Positions 44,268-53,740 of a DNA stretch of 64,000 nt are shown one piece after another. The notes beneath the pieces are model-generated. The model saw only the letters and a list, made by a program, of their open reading frames with translations, ran no database searches and was not told the DNA's origin. How positions within the stretch are numbered: the stretch's first letter is position 1; each line of letters starts with the position of its first letter. Source of the DNA: Sphingomonas sp. LY29 (GTDB lineage: Bacteria > Pseudomonadota > Alphaproteobacteria > Sphingomonadales > Sphingomonadaceae); the NCBI RefSeq assembly GCF_035593985.1, contig NZ_CP141587.1, forward strand, positions 2,354,001 through 2,418,000, read 5' to 3'. The translations under genes and the position numbers were made by a program.

Positions 44268-44896
44268 GCTACGCGGTCAAGGAAATCTTCCTGACGATCC
44301 AGGGGGAAGGGGTACAGACCGGCAGCCGTGCCGTGTTCCTGCGCTTTGCCGGATGCAATTTGTGGTCGGGACGTGAACAGGATCGCGCGACCGCGCAGTG
44401 CCGCTTCTGCGACACCGATTTCGTCGGTATTGACGGACCGGGGGGTGGCAAGTTCACCGGGGCCGACGTTCTCGCCGATGCTGTCGCGGCCTGCTGGGGA
44501 GAGGGCGAGGAGCAGCGGCTGGTCGTCATCACGGGCGGTGAGCCGATGCTCCAACTCGATTCCGCGTTGATCGACGCGCTGCATGCGCGCCATTTCCGGA
44601 TCGCGGTCGAAAGCAACGGCACGCTGCCCGCTACCCCTGGCGTGGACTGGCTGTGCATCAGTCCCAAAGCGGGGACCAATGTCGTGCAGCGGACCGGCGA
44701 CGAGTTGAAGCTGGTGTGGCCGCAGGACGGGATCGATCCGGCCGGTCTCGAGCAATGGGACTTTGCGAACTTCCTGATCCAGCCGATGGATTGCATCGAG
44801 GCTGACGCGGCGCGTGACGCGGCGATTTCGCTCGTCATGGAGCGCCCGCGCTGGCGACTTTCGCTCCAGGCGCACAAGGCGCTGGGTCTTCCGTAA
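44264..44896 (+). CDS. queE: 7-carboxy-7-deazaguanine synthase
   Basis: A 210-residue radical SAM enzyme making CDG from 6-carboxytetrahydropterin. The cluster cysteines are spaced C-x14-C-x2-C (from CNLWSG to CRFC), the expanded type of QueE clade found in proteobacteria, instead of CX3CX2[11 protein letters not shown] and ESNGTLP follow. The start ATG at 44264 lies in an ATGA overlap with queC. QueD and QueF are not in the window. Confidence 0.94.
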   Translation: MSYAVKEIFLTIQGEGVQTGSRAVFLRFAGCNLWSGREQDRATAQCRFCDTDFVGIDGPGGGKFTGADVLADAVAACWGEGEEQRLVVITGGEPMLQLDSALIDALHARHFRIAVESNGTLPATPGVDWLCISPKAGTNVVQRTGDELKLVWPQDGIDPAGLEQWDFANFLIQPMDCIEADAARDAAISLVMERPRWRLSLQAHKALGLP

Positions 44897-44900
44897 AAGA

Positions 44901-44932
44901 AAAGGGGCCGCCGGATGTCCGGCAGCCCCTTT
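44901..44932 (+). terminator. intrinsic terminator after queE
   Basis: AAAGGGGC-x-GCCGGA pairs with TCCGGC-x-GCCCCTTT with one mismatch and a short loop, 4 bases after the queE stop. Confidence 0.75.
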
Positions 44933-44935
44933 CCC

Positions 44936-44968
44936 GAAAACCATTCGGACCGCCAGTGGCGGTCCGAA
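44936..44968 (-). terminator. terminator of the Met/Asn-rich lipoprotein gene
   Basis: TTCGGACCGCC (44944-44954) and GGCGGTCCGAA (44958-44968) form an 11-base perfect stem with a 3-base loop, just after the lipoprotein stop on the minus strand and followed there by TGGTTTTC. Confidence 0.75.
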
Positions 44969-44973
44969 GGGAA

Positions 44974-45216
44974 TTACATAGCGTTGTTCGTCATCGTGTC
45001 GTTCGACATCGTGTTCATGTCGTTCATCGACATGTTCGAGTCCATCGACATGTTGGCGTCCATGCCGTTGGTCGCGTCGATCGCCATCGTGTCGTTGGCA
45101 ACAACGTTCTCGGTGGTCAGCGTCTCGTCGACGTTCATGGTATTTTCGGCTGCTTCGTTGCTGCTGCAAGCAGAAACCGCCAGGGCCGCACCGGCGACCA
45201 GGATAAGAGCACGCAT
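44974..45216 (-). CDS. small Met/Asn/Asp-rich lipoprotein
   Basis: An 80-residue lipoprotein: signal peptide with lipobox AVSAC (Cys17), then a low-complexity tail rich in Met, Asn, Asp and Thr with repeats such as DANMSMDSNMSMNDMN. AAGGGAG stands before ATG 45216. Methionine-rich stretches can bind Cu(I)/Ag(I), so a metal-related envelope role is possible, but no transporter or sensor adjoins it. It is flanked by a terminator on its 3' side. Function unknown. Confidence 0.7.
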   Translation of the reverse strand: MRALILVAGAALAVSACSSNEAAENTMNVDETLTTENVVANDTMAIDATNGMDANMSMDSNMSMNDMNTMSNDTMTNNAM

Positions 45217-45301
45217 TCAAAACTCCCTTGATTATGAGACTTGCCGTAGAGTTTCCCCACGTCGCAAATCGAGCGCACAATAGTCGGCATGGCCTTGCGC
45301 C

Positions 45302-45964
45302 TCAAGCCACTATCGTCGAGCCCTCCAAATCATTGAGAAAGCGCGGAAAATGGGCCTTTAGCGCGGTATCGAGCGATGCGAGGTCCGCGTCCAGGCCCAC
45401 GTGCTGAAGGCTAGTGACACCATATTCCGCAATTCCGCACGGAACGATTCCGCCGAAATGCGAAAGGTCCGGACTGACGTTGATCGAGAAGCCGTGCATC
45501 GTCACCCAGCGCTTCACGCGAACTCCGATTGCGCCGATCTTCGCTTCGTTCGGCCCGCTCCCCGTCCAAATGCCGATGCGACCCGGCTCACGCCGCGCAG
45601 TCACGCCCAGATCGGATAGTGAGGCGATCATCCAGCCTTCGAGCGCGTGAACGAATCGCCTGATGTCACGCCCACGCTTGTCGAGGTCGAGGACGAGGTA
45701 TCCCACCCTCTGGCCTGGCCCGTGATAGGTATAGCGACCACCGCGCCCGGCCTCGAACACGGGAAAATCGCGAGGATTGAACAACTCGGCCGAATCGGCG
45801 CTGGTGCCGGCGGTGAAAAGTGGGGGATGCTCCAGCAGCCACACGAGCTCGCTTGCTCCGCCGCTGCGAACGGCGGCGGCGCGCGCCTCCATCTCGGCGA
45901 GCGCCTGTTCGTAAGGCACCAATTCCTCGCTGACGCGCCATTCGATGTGTTCGGTCTCGCTCAT
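45302..45964 (-). CDS. lipB: octanoyltransferase LipB
   Basis: A 220-residue lipoyl(octanoyl) transferase moving octanoyl from ACP to lipoyl domains. Conserved: [38 protein letters not shown], the catalytic Lys in [18 protein letters not shown] and Cys in [20 protein letters not shown] at 45964 gives the family start; the frame opens to 46117 without similarity. It is divergent from the membrane-protein gene. Confidence 0.94.
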   Translation of the reverse strand: MSETEHIEWRVSEELVPYEQALAEMEARAAAVRSGGASELVWLLEHPPLFTAGTSADSAELFNPRDFPVFEAGRGGRYTYHGPGQRVGYLVLDLDKRGRDIRRFVHALEGWMIASLSDLGVTARREPGRIGIWTGSGPNEAKIGAIGVRVKRWVTMHGFSINVSPDLSHFGGIVPCGIAEYGVTSLQHVGLDADLASLDTALKAHFPRFLNDLEGSTIVA

Positions 45965-46060
45965 CGACGAACGACATGGCGCTCCGCATTCCGACCGGCA
46001 AGAGCGATTGCCTTGCGTGGCCTTGGCCCACATAGATGCGGTGAAATCTTGGGAGGTATT

Positions 46061-46867
46061 GTGAGCAAATTGTCGATCGGGCGGGCGTGGGAAGAAACGG
46101 CGTCGTTCCTGAAGCACGAAACGCGGCTGGTCCTGCCGATCGCGCTTGCGACGTTCGCGATTCCTTCGGCGCTGGCTACCTGGGCCAATCCCGGCGGAGA
46201 GCGTGCCAGCCAGAGCGGCATCGGAACCGTCCTGACGTTCTTGGTGCTGGTTGCGGCGCTGATCGGGCAGATGGCGATCGCCGGGCTGGCCTCGGGGCGG
46301 CGAGAGAGCGTGGGCGAGATTCTGCGGCTGAGCTTCCGGCGGGTTTGGGGCCTGTTCGCTTCCTACCTCATTCTCTTCGCGCCGATCGTGCTGGTGGCCA
46401 TGCTGATCCTGGGAACGCTGCTCTCCTCGAGAGGGCTGACCGATCCGGCCTCGGTGACCCCCGAAGCCTTGGCCGAAATTCCTGCCGTTGGCGCGATCCT
46501 GCTGGCGATCCTGCTGATCTTCGTCGTTATCGCCATTCGGATGTTCCCGGGCGCAGCGATCGCCATCAACGAGACGTCCCGGCCGATGACGCTGATTCGC
46601 CGCAACTGGCAGATCACGAAGGGCAATTCCTTACGCCTGCTCGGGGTCGTGGTCGGGATCTTTCTTGCCGCGCTCGTTCTCGGTCTCGCCGCCACAGCAG
46701 TCATTGGATCGGTCCTGACGCTGGTCAGCGGCGCGCCGGAGCCGTTTAGCCTGTCGGCATTGTTGCTCGGTCTTGCCAGCGGCGCGGTCAGCGCTGCGGT
46801 TACCGCGACCGCCGCCGCACTGGTGGGGCGGATCTACGTCCAACTGGCGGATCGACCCGCCGCCTGA
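46061..46867 (+). CDS. multi-pass membrane protein of unknown function
   Basis: A 268-residue inner-membrane protein with about six hydrophobic segments and a soluble start ([16 protein letters not shown]). The segment [21 protein letters not shown] before the last two helices resembles the membrane domain found in GlpQ-like membrane proteins and related sphingomonad proteins. GTG at 46061 has GGGAGG 5 bases upstream. It ends convergently with hemF (4 bases between stops). Function unknown. Confidence 0.7.
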   Translation: MSKLSIGRAWEETASFLKHETRLVLPIALATFAIPSALATWANPGGERASQSGIGTVLTFLVLVAALIGQMAIAGLASGRRESVGEILRLSFRRVWGLFASYLILFAPIVLVAMLILGTLLSSRGLTDPASVTPEALAEIPAVGAILLAILLIFVVIAIRMFPGAAIAINETSRPMTLIRRNWQITKGNSLRLLGVVVGIFLAALVLGLAATAVIGSVLTLVSGAPEPFSLSALLLGLASGAVSAAVTATAAALVGRIYVQLADRPAA

Positions 46868-46871
46868 TTTC

Positions 46872-47714
46872 TCAGGACCATTTGGCGAGCGGGGGCAGGC
46901 TCATCAGAATGGCGTCGATGTTGCCGCCCGTTTTGAGGCCGAACAACGTCCCGCGATCATAAAGCAGGTTGAATTCGACATAACGCCCGCGAAACTCGAG
47001 CAGACGATCCATATCCGCGTCGGTGTAGGGCATGTTCATCCGCTTGCGGACGAGCGCCGGGAAGATATCCAGGAATGCCTCGCCGACATCACGCGTGAAG
47101 GCGAAATGCTCGTCGAAATGGCCCTCGAGGCGGTCGAAGAAAATTCCCCCGACACCGCGGGCGACCTTCCGATGGGGCAACCAGAAATATTCCTCCGCCC
47201 ACTTCGAGAAGCGCGGATAGAAGGTCGGATCGTGCGCGGCGCAGGCGGCGCGAAGGCGCGCGTGGAAGGCTTCCGTGTCGTCTGCGTAGGGGATGGCAGG
47301 ATTGAGGTCGGCCCCCCCGCCGAACCAGCGGCGCGTCGTCGTCAGGAAGCGGCAGTTCATGTGGACTGCGGGAACGTTGGGATTGGCCATGTGCGCGACC
47401 AGGCTGATCCCGGTGGCGAAGAAGCTCGGGTCGTCTTCGGTTCCGGGTATCGACGCAGCAAATTCCGGACTGAATGCGCCGCCGACGGTCGACACGTTGA
47501 CCCCGACCTTTTCGAACACCTTGCCGGTCATCTGGCCCCGAACCCCGCCGCCGCCGGGCGAGCCGTCGTCGTTCAGGCGATCCCACGGAATGAATTGGAA
47601 CGAGGCGTCGCTGCCGGCTTCACGCTCGATGGCTTCGAAGGCGTCGCAGATGCGTGTGCGAAGGGCCTCGAACCAATCGCGCGCTTCCTGCTGCTGGTTG
47701 TCGAGCGGTTTCAT
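46872..47714 (-). CDS. hemF: oxygen-dependent coproporphyrinogen III oxidase
   Basis: A 280-residue enzyme of heme synthesis converting coproporphyrinogen III to protoporphyrinogen IX with O2. Signature blocks: GGGGVRGQMTGKVFEKVGVN, VHMNCRFLTT, FGGGADLNPAIPY, and FNLLYDRGTLFGLKTGGN. It overlaps trmL by 4 bases. Aerobic life is consistent with the bc1 complex nearby. Confidence 0.95.
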   Translation of the reverse strand: MKPLDNQQQEARDWFEALRTRICDAFEAIEREAGSDASFQFIPWDRLNDDGSPGGGGVRGQMTGKVFEKVGVNVSTVGGAFSPEFAASIPGTEDDPSFFATGISLVAHMANPNVPAVHMNCRFLTTTRRWFGGGADLNPAIPYADDTEAFHARLRAACAAHDPTFYPRFSKWAEEYFWLPHRKVARGVGGIFFDRLEGHFDEHFAFTRDVGEAFLDIFPALVRKRMNMPYTDADMDRLLEFRGRYVEFNLLYDRGTLFGLKTGGNIDAILMSLPPLAKWS

Positions 47715-48160
47715 CGGGGCAGTCCTCCGGTCTGACGAAGCGCCTCGCCCAAGGCGAGCGCCGCGGACGTGGCAAGGTTGAGCGATCGAACCTCGGCGCG
47801 GATCGGAATTCGTACGCGGCCATCGCAGATGTCGGACACTGAAGAAGGGACGCCTGCGCTTTCCTGACCGAAGAGCAGCACATCATCGTCTCGAAAGCCG
47901 AAGTCGTAGACCGACTCCGACGCTTTGGTCGTCAGCAGGATGAGGCGTCCTTTCGGGCTTGCCCGGAACGTCTCGAAGTCTGGATGCCGCACGACTTCGA
48001 CATGATCGATATAGTCCATCGCCGTGCGCCGGACGCGCTTGTCGTCCCATGCGAATCCCAACGGTTCGATCAGGTCGACGCCGATGCCCATGCACGCACC
48101 AAGCCGCATGACCGCGCCGACATTGCCGGCGATTTCGGGTCGATAGAGGGCGATCCGCAT
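47711..48160 (-). CDS. trmL: tRNA (cytidine(34)-2'-O)-methyltransferase TrmL
   Basis: A 149-residue SPOUT methyltransferase with the trefoil knot: MRIALYRPEIAGNVGAVMRL, LLFGQESAGVPSSV, and RVRIPIRAEVRSLNLATSAALAL. It modifies the wobble base ribose of certain leucine tRNAs. ATG at 48160 is chosen since the protein then begins MRIALY; an ATG at 48181 is possible. hemF follows with ATGA coupling. Confidence 0.9.
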   Translation of the reverse strand: MRIALYRPEIAGNVGAVMRLGACMGIGVDLIEPLGFAWDDKRVRRTAMDYIDHVEVVRHPDFETFRASPKGRLILLTTKASESVYDFGFRDDDVLLFGQESAGVPSSVSDICDGRVRIPIRAEVRSLNLATSAALALGEALRQTGGLPR

Positions 48161-48332
48161 GGCCGGGGCGATAGTCGCCAAACGGTCTGCCGCACAAGTC
48201 GGGCAATTTGACCATTTGCATCGGCGGGGGGAGGCGCTATCAGGCCCGCCAATCGCCTCGGCTTCGGTCGGGTGCGATGTCGTATCCGGTGCCTGACGGC
48301 ACTGCCGCGAATTTTACGTCTTAAGGGTGAGC

Positions 48333-48908
48333 ATGGCCACGCTGGAACAAACCAACGCTGTGGGCGAAACGGAAGCCAAGGGTCCCGACGGCGTTCGCCG
48401 CCGCGATTTCATCAACATCGCAGCGGTCAGCTTCGCTGGCGTGGGGGCCGCCGCGGTCGCCATTCCGCTGGTTCGTCAGATGAACCCATCGGCCGACGTT
48501 CTCGCGCTCGCGTCGACCGAAGTCGACATTTCGAAGATCGCGCCGGGGCAGGCGATCAAGACCAGCTGGCGCAAGCAGCCGGTGTTCGTGCGCAACCTCA
48601 CCCCGCAGGAAATTGCCGCGGCCAACGCCGTCTCGACCGCCGAGCTTCGCGATCCGCAGAGCCTTGCCGAGCGGACCAAGCCGGGCAAGTCGAACTGGCT
48701 GATCACGCTGGGCGTCTGCACCCACCTTGGCTGCGTTCCGCTCGGTGTCGGCGAAGGCGAAAATCGCGGTGAGTATGGCGGTTATTTCTGCCCGTGCCAC
48801 GGGTCGCACTACGATACGGCCGCGCGCATCCGCAAAGGCCCGGCGCCGACCAACTTGGTCGTGCCCGAATATGAATTTTCGTCCGACACCGTCGTGACCA
48901 TCGGCTAA
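48333..48908 (+). CDS. petA: cytochrome bc1 Rieske iron-sulfur subunit
   Basis: A 191-residue subunit. A twin-arginine-like start ([17 protein letters not shown]) leads to one membrane helix, and the Rieske cluster ligands are in CTHLGC and CPCHGSHYD. It passes electrons from ubiquinol to cytochrome c1. ATG at 48333 with AAGGG upstream is preferred over GTG at 48327. First gene of petABC. Confidence 0.95.
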   Translation: MATLEQTNAVGETEAKGPDGVRRRDFINIAAVSFAGVGAAAVAIPLVRQMNPSADVLALASTEVDISKIAPGQAIKTSWRKQPVFVRNLTPQEIAAANAVSTAELRDPQSLAERTKPGKSNWLITLGVCTHLGCVPLGVGEGENRGEYGGYFCPCHGSHYDTAARIRKGPAPTNLVVPEYEFSSDTVVTIG

Positions 48909-48922
48909 GGGGAAACGGACCG

Positions 48923-50251
48923 ATGAGCTTTTCCTGGGCCAAGCCCTACGAACCCAAGTCCGATCTGGCACGCTGGTTCGACGATCGTCTTCCGCTCCCG
49001 CGGCTCGTTTATGGTGCGGTCGGCGGCGGATACCCCGTTCCGCGCAACCTGAACTATGCGTGGAATTTCGGCGTCCTGTCGGGCATCTTTCTGACCATCC
49101 AGATCGTCACCGGTATCATCCTGGCGATGCATTATTATGCCTCGGTCGACGGAGCGTTCAATTCGGTCGAGCACATCATGCGCGACGTGAATGCGGGCTG
49201 GATGCTGCGCTACGCGCACGCCAACGGCGCCAGCTTCTTCTTCATCGTCGTTTACATCCACATCTTCCGCGGCCTCTTCTACGGGTCGTACAAGGCGCCT
49301 CGCGAGCTGATCTGGATGCTCGGCCTTGTCATCTACCTGTTGATGATGGCCACAGCGTTCATGGGCTACGTCCTGCCGTGGGGGCAGATGAGCTATTGGG
49401 GTGCGCAGGTCATCACCGGCTTCTTCTCGGCCTTCCCGGTCGTCGGTGAGCCGCTGCGTGTCTGGCTGCTGGGCGGCTTCGCCCCGGATCAGGCTGCGCT
49501 GACCCGCTTCTTCTCCCTCCACTATCTGATGCCGTTCGTGATTGCCGGCGTCGTCATTCTTCACATCTGGTCGCTGCATATTCCGGGTTCGTCGAACCCG
49601 ACCGGCGTCGACGTAAAGACCGAAAAGGACACGCTGCCCTTCCACCCGTTCTACACGGCGAAGGACGGTTGGTTCGCGGGTGCTTTCCTGACGCTGTACT
49701 GCGCGGTGCTGTTCTTCGCTCCGAACGCGCTCGGCCACCCGGACAACTACATTCCGGCCAATCCGCTCGCGACCCCGGCGCATATCGTCCCCGAATGGTA
49801 TTTCTGGCCGTTCTACGCGATCCTGCGCGCCTTCACGGTCGATCTGGGCATTCCGTTCACCGACATCGTGATCGCACCGGCCAAGCTGCTGGGCGTGCTG
49901 GCGATGTTCGCGTCGATCCTGCTCCTCTTCTTCCTGCCGTGGCTCGATCGCAGCCCGGTCCGGTCGGGACATTATCGTCCGGTGTTCAAGCGCTTCTACT
50001 GGATCCTAGTCGCCGACGTGCTGATCCTCGGTTTCTGCGGCGTCATGCCGGCCGAGCAGCCGTACGTCGCTATCAGCCAGATCGCGGCCGCCTATTACTT
50101 CGCGCACTTCCTGATCATCCTGCCGCTCATCTCGAAGTTCGAGCGGCCGCTGCCACTGCCTTCGTCGATCACGGCGTCGGCGTTGCACGGCGAGCAGGAA
50201 GAAAGCGCACCTTACGGGCTCGACAAGACCGCGCCCGCGACGGCGAATTAA
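48923..50251 (+). CDS. petB: cytochrome b of the bc1 complex
   Basis: A 442-residue cytochrome b with eight membrane helices. Heme-ligand His pairs lie in the second and fourth helices ([26 protein letters not shown] region and the [20 protein letters not shown] region, here cited in part). The PEWY of the Qo site is intact ([11 protein letters not shown]). It is 14 bases after petA and 15 before petC. Confidence 0.95.
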   Translation: MSFSWAKPYEPKSDLARWFDDRLPLPRLVYGAVGGGYPVPRNLNYAWNFGVLSGIFLTIQIVTGIILAMHYYASVDGAFNSVEHIMRDVNAGWMLRYAHANGASFFFIVVYIHIFRGLFYGSYKAPRELIWMLGLVIYLLMMATAFMGYVLPWGQMSYWGAQVITGFFSAFPVVGEPLRVWLLGGFAPDQAALTRFFSLHYLMPFVIAGVVILHIWSLHIPGSSNPTGVDVKTEKDTLPFHPFYTAKDGWFAGAFLTLYCAVLFFAPNALGHPDNYIPANPLATPAHIVPEWYFWPFYAILRAFTVDLGIPFTDIVIAPAKLLGVLAMFASILLLFFLPWLDRSPVRSGHYRPVFKRFYWILVADVLILGFCGVMPAEQPYVAISQIAAAYYFAHFLIILPLISKFERPLPLPSSITASALHGEQEESAPYGLDKTAPATAN

Positions 50252-50266
50252 GGGGACATCGGGACC

Positions 50267-51205
50267 ATGGTCCGCATCATTGCATTCATCGTCGGGCTCG
50301 GCTTCGTCGGCATCCTGCTGCTCAGCCTCGTCGTCAACGCGGTCGGCTATTTCCAGGAACCGCCGGCGGAGTCGGCGGAGCACAAGTTCCATCTGGCGGC
50401 CAAGGACCTGGATCTTCCGTCGAACGGCCCGCTCGGCAAGTTCGACGAGCAGCAGCTGCAGCGCGGCTTCCAGGTGTACAAGGAAGTGTGTGCGGGCTGC
50501 CACGGGCTGAGCCTCGTGTCGTTCCGCGATCTTGCGCAGCTTGGCTATTCCGAAGCCGAGGTGAAGGCGATCGCGGCGCAGTGGCCGACTGAAGTTCCGA
50601 CGGTCAATCCGGAGACGGGTGAGACGGCGACGCGCAAGGCGACCCCGCCCGACCGTTTCCCGAGCCCTTATGCCAACGAGACCGCTGCTCGTGCGGCGAA
50701 CAACAATGCTCTTCCGCCCGATCTCTCGCTGATCGCCAAGGCGCGTGAGGGCGGGGCTGCCTATGTCTATTCGTTGCTGACCGGCTATGCCGACGCGACG
50801 AAGTATCGCAACAAGGAAGGCGAAGCGGTTCCGGCTGCCAACCGTCCGGGCCAGGGCCTGCACTTCAATCCCTATTTCGCCAACCTGAACCTGGCGATGC
50901 CTGCACCGATCACCAGCGACGGTCAGGTGACCTACGCGCCCGGCAATCCGGAGCCCACGGTCGACCAGATGTCGAAGGACGTGTCGGCATTCCTCGTATG
51001 GACGGCCGAGCCCAGCCTGGCTCGTCGCCACGGCTACGGGTTTGCCGTCCTGATCTTCCTGATCGTTGCTACGGTGCTTGGCTATTTCAGCTACCGCAAC
51101 ATCTGGGCGGAGGCGAAGCGCAAGGTCGCGCCGGTCGGTCCGTTGGACCCCGAGCATATGGCGCATCGCGAGCATGCCAAGGACGAGGCCGGGATCGCCG
51201 GCTGA
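50267..51205 (+). CDS. petC: cytochrome c1 of the bc1 complex
   Basis: A 312-residue subunit with an N-terminal membrane signal, the heme-attachment motif CAGCHG at about residues 79-84, and a C-terminal membrane anchor (GFAVLIFLIVATVLGYFSY). The methionine ligand is expected near LAMPAPI. Last gene of petABC, followed by a terminator. Confidence 0.94.
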   Translation: MVRIIAFIVGLGFVGILLLSLVVNAVGYFQEPPAESAEHKFHLAAKDLDLPSNGPLGKFDEQQLQRGFQVYKEVCAGCHGLSLVSFRDLAQLGYSEAEVKAIAAQWPTEVPTVNPETGETATRKATPPDRFPSPYANETAARAANNNALPPDLSLIAKAREGGAAYVYSLLTGYADATKYRNKEGEAVPAANRPGQGLHFNPYFANLNLAMPAPITSDGQVTYAPGNPEPTVDQMSKDVSAFLVWTAEPSLARRHGYGFAVLIFLIVATVLGYFSYRNIWAEAKRKVAPVGPLDPEHMAHREHAKDEAGIAG

Positions 51206-51230
51206 CCCTAGCAAACACCTTTGAGGAGAG

Positions 51231-51265
51231 CGGCGTCGGGCTTGTGTCCGGCGCCGTTTTCTTTT
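51231..51265 (+). terminator. intrinsic terminator of petABC
   Basis: An 11-base stem (51231-51241 with 51246-51256, two G-T pairs) with a TTGT loop is followed by TTTTCTTTT. Confidence 0.85.
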
Positions 51266-51381
51266 GGCCTGAGACCTGGGAGCGCCGCCGCCTGATCTCT
51301 TCCACTCTCAGCGGTTCACTTGACGTTCAATTGCCGACGCCCATCTCCTTGTCACAACAAGATATTTTGCGGAGAGTCGCG

Positions 51382-51990
51382 ATGTTTGCATTCCGAATTC
51401 GTAACGCCGTGCTGGTCGGCGTCGCAGCGCTTGGTCTAGGCGCCTGCGTTGGTCCCTATGGCGGCGTCGGCCTGGGTGTCGGCACTGGCTATGGCTACGG
51501 CGACCCCTATTACGGCGCGGGCTACGGTGGCGGCTATGGCAGCTACGGTTATCCGGCCGGCGGTTATGGCGGCTACGGCTACGGTTACCCGCAAGGTGGC
51601 TACGGCAGCTATGGCTACGGCTACCCGTCAGGCGGCTGGTACAACGACTATTATTATCCGGGCACCGGCTACTACGTCTACAATCGCAGCGGACAGCGTA
51701 CTCGCTGGAGCGGCGACCAGCAGCGTTATTGGGAGCAGCGTATCCGTGAGCGCCGCGAGGATCGTCGCGAAGTCCGTGGCAATCGCCAGGATTACCGCCG
51801 CGACGTCGGCGCTGCACGCCAGGAATATCGTCAGGACCGGCAACAGATCCGTCAGCAGGTCCAGGCCGGCACGATCGACCGGTCGACGGCCCGCCAGCAG
51901 CGCCAGACCGAGCGCCGTGAGCTGAACCAGACCCGGCGCCAGGAGCGTCGCGAACTTCGCCGCGAGAACCGTCAGGACCGCCGCGACTAA
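51382..51990 (+). CDS. Gly/Tyr-rich repeat lipoprotein
   Basis: A 202-residue lipoprotein: lipobox LGLGAC (Cys22), then three or so repeats of the type GGYGSYGYPAGGYGGYGYGY (residues about 50-85), a short YYPGTGYYVYNRSG block, and a strongly basic Arg/Gln-rich helical tail (from about residue 120). GGAGAG precedes ATG. It is likely an outer-membrane-anchored protein; the tail could bind nucleic acid or polyanions. Function unknown. It converges on the MaoC gene with 3 bases between stops. Confidence 0.75.
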   Translation: MFAFRIRNAVLVGVAALGLGACVGPYGGVGLGVGTGYGYGDPYYGAGYGGGYGSYGYPAGGYGGYGYGYPQGGYGSYGYGYPSGGWYNDYYYPGTGYYVYNRSGQRTRWSGDQQRYWEQRIRERREDRREVRGNRQDYRRDVGAARQEYRQDRQQIRQQVQAGTIDRSTARQQRQTERRELNQTRRQERRELRRENRQDRRD

Positions 51991-51993
51991 CCG

Positions 51994-52464
51994 TCAGGCG
52001 GCCGGCGTGGCCTTCGGGTCTGTCGGCCGCCGCCGCATCAGCACGATTGATGTGTAGGTCATCACTGGGACATCGTCCTGGTTGGTGACCCGCGTTTCGG
52101 TGCGAACGCTGCCAATCTCCGGCTTCGACCGCGAGGGCGTCTTGTCGACGATCTTGCCATGCACCGTTAGGCGATCGCCGGGATAGACCGGCTTCAGCCA
52201 GCGCAATTCATCGACCCCGGGGGAGCCAAGACCGGCCTGCTCATCCTCGGAGATGTGATTGACGATCACTCGCATGGTCATCGCGGCCGTGTGCCAACCC
52301 GACGCAGCGATCTTCTTGAAGTGCGTCTTGGCCGCTTCCTCGTCGCTCAGGTGGAACGGCTGCGGGTCGTAGGCGCGGGCGAACTCCAGCACCTCTTCGC
52401 GAGTGACGTCGTAGTGGCCGAACAGGGCTTCGCTACCGACGACCATGTCTTCGAAATATTTCAT
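51994..52464 (-). CDS. MaoC family (R)-hydratase-like dehydratase
   Basis: A 156-residue hot-dog-fold protein. The catalytic hydratase pair is visible in FARAYDPQPFHLSDEEA (Asp and His), followed by ASGWHTAAMTMR. It would hydrate enoyl-CoA. ATG at 52464 fits the usual start (KYFEDMVVGSE). It stands alone between the lipoprotein gene and ychF. Confidence 0.88.
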   Translation of the reverse strand: MKYFEDMVVGSEALFGHYDVTREEVLEFARAYDPQPFHLSDEEAAKTHFKKIAASGWHTAAMTMRVIVNHISEDEQAGLGSPGVDELRWLKPVYPGDRLTVHGKIVDKTPSRSKPEIGSVRTETRVTNQDDVPVMTYTSIVLMRRRPTDPKATPAA

Positions 52465-52520
52465 GGGCCGATCATCGCAGCGGCGACCGGCCATGAAAAG
52501 TCTTATTTTGCTACCGATCG

Positions 52521-53621
52521 TCAGACGTTGAATTTGAAGTGCAGGACATCTCCGTCTTTCACGACATATTCCTTGCCTTCCTGCCGCAGTTTGCCTGCGT
52601 CACGCGCACCAGATTCGCCATTCAGCGCGATATAATCGTCATAGGCGATCGTCTCGGCACGGATGAAGCCGCGCTCAAAATCGCTGTGAATCTCGCCCGC
52701 CGCCTGCGGAGCCTTTGAGCCGACTTCGACCGTCCACGCGCGCGCTTCCTTGGGGCCGACAGTGAAAAAGGTGATGAGGTGCAGCAGGTCGTAGCCGGCG
52801 CGAATGACGCGGGCGAGGCCGGTTTCCTCAAGGCCCATCTCGCCGAGGAACATCAGTCGCTCCTCCATCTCCATTCCGACAAGCTCGCTCTCGATGGCGG
52901 CCGACACGACGACGGCATTCGCGCCCTCCGCTTTGGCCTTTTCGAAGACGCGCGCGGAGTAGGCATTGCCCGCCGCCGCTTCGTCCTCATTGACGTTGCA
53001 CACGTAAAGCACGGGCTTGGCAGTGATCAGCTGCGCCTGCGAGAAGAGGCGAGCCTCTTCCTCGTCGCGCGGTTGCGTCAGGCGGGCCGGCTTGCCTTCG
53101 CGGAGCAGCTCGAGCGCCTGACCGAGGACGGCGGCCGCGACCTTCGACTCCTTGTCGCCCTGTTGCCCGCGCTTGATGAGGTTCGGCACGCGCTTCTCGA
53201 GGCTTTCGAGGTCGGACAACAGCAGTTCGGTCTCGACCACCTCGGCATCGGCGATAGGGTCGACGTGATTGTCGACATGCTGGATGTCGTCATTTTCGAA
53301 GCAGCGCAGGACGTGCACGATCGCATCGACTTCGCGAATGTTGCCAAGGAACTGGTTGCCAAGGCCCTCGCCCTTCGACGCGCCCTTCACCAGGCCGGCG
53401 ATATCGACGAAGGCAAGCTGGGTCGGAATGATTTTCGCCGATCCGGCAATCGCGGCCAGCTTGTCCAGGCGAGGGTCGGGCACCGACACCTGACCGACGT
53501 TGGGCTCGATCGTACAGAATGGATAATTGGCGGCCTGCGCCGCCTGCGTCTCGGTCAGCGCGTTGAATAGGGTCGATTTGCCGACGTTGGGCAGGCCGAC
53601 GATGCCGCATTGAAAGCCCAT
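52521..53621 (-). CDS. ychF: redox-regulated ATPase YchF (Obg family)
   Basis: A 366-residue P-loop protein with [14 protein letters not shown] at the start, [19 protein letters not shown] (G3), the NxxE-type adenine motif region (VCNVNEDEA), and a C-terminal TGS domain ending [11 protein letters not shown] at 53621 gives the normal length. YchF binds ATP and the ribosome and dampens oxidative-stress responses. Upstream lies the divergent diguanylate cyclase gene. Confidence 0.95.
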   Translation of the reverse strand: MGFQCGIVGLPNVGKSTLFNALTETQAAQAANYPFCTIEPNVGQVSVPDPRLDKLAAIAGSAKIIPTQLAFVDIAGLVKGASKGEGLGNQFLGNIREVDAIVHVLRCFENDDIQHVDNHVDPIADAEVVETELLLSDLESLEKRVPNLIKRGQQGDKESKVAAAVLGQALELLREGKPARLTQPRDEEEARLFSQAQLITAKPVLYVCNVNEDEAAAGNAYSARVFEKAKAEGANAVVVSAAIESELVGMEMEERLMFLGEMGLEETGLARVIRAGYDLLHLITFFTVGPKEARAWTVEVGSKAPQAAGEIHSDFERGFIRAETIAYDDYIALNGESGARDAGKLRQEGKEYVVKDGDVLHFKFNV

Positions 53622-53740
53622 GAAATGGATGTCCGTAAGTTGGGAGATGATCTGTTGCGCGCGATAGAGGGTGAGGCGCGGGATGGGAAGCCGGGCGTCG
53701 CTCCGTCCAAAGCCGATCGAATGGTAAGGCAACGCTAACC

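Noticed and set aside
48161..48332. Regulatory RNA ahead of petABC
   Set aside because: The 172-base gap holds at most a weak promoter (TTGCAT with TATCAG, 16 bases apart); no stable structure tied to the petA start was seen.
51480..51660. Direct repeats that might be a CRISPR or satellite array
   Set aside because: They are codons for Gly/Tyr repeats in a lipoprotein; no spacers or cas genes exist.
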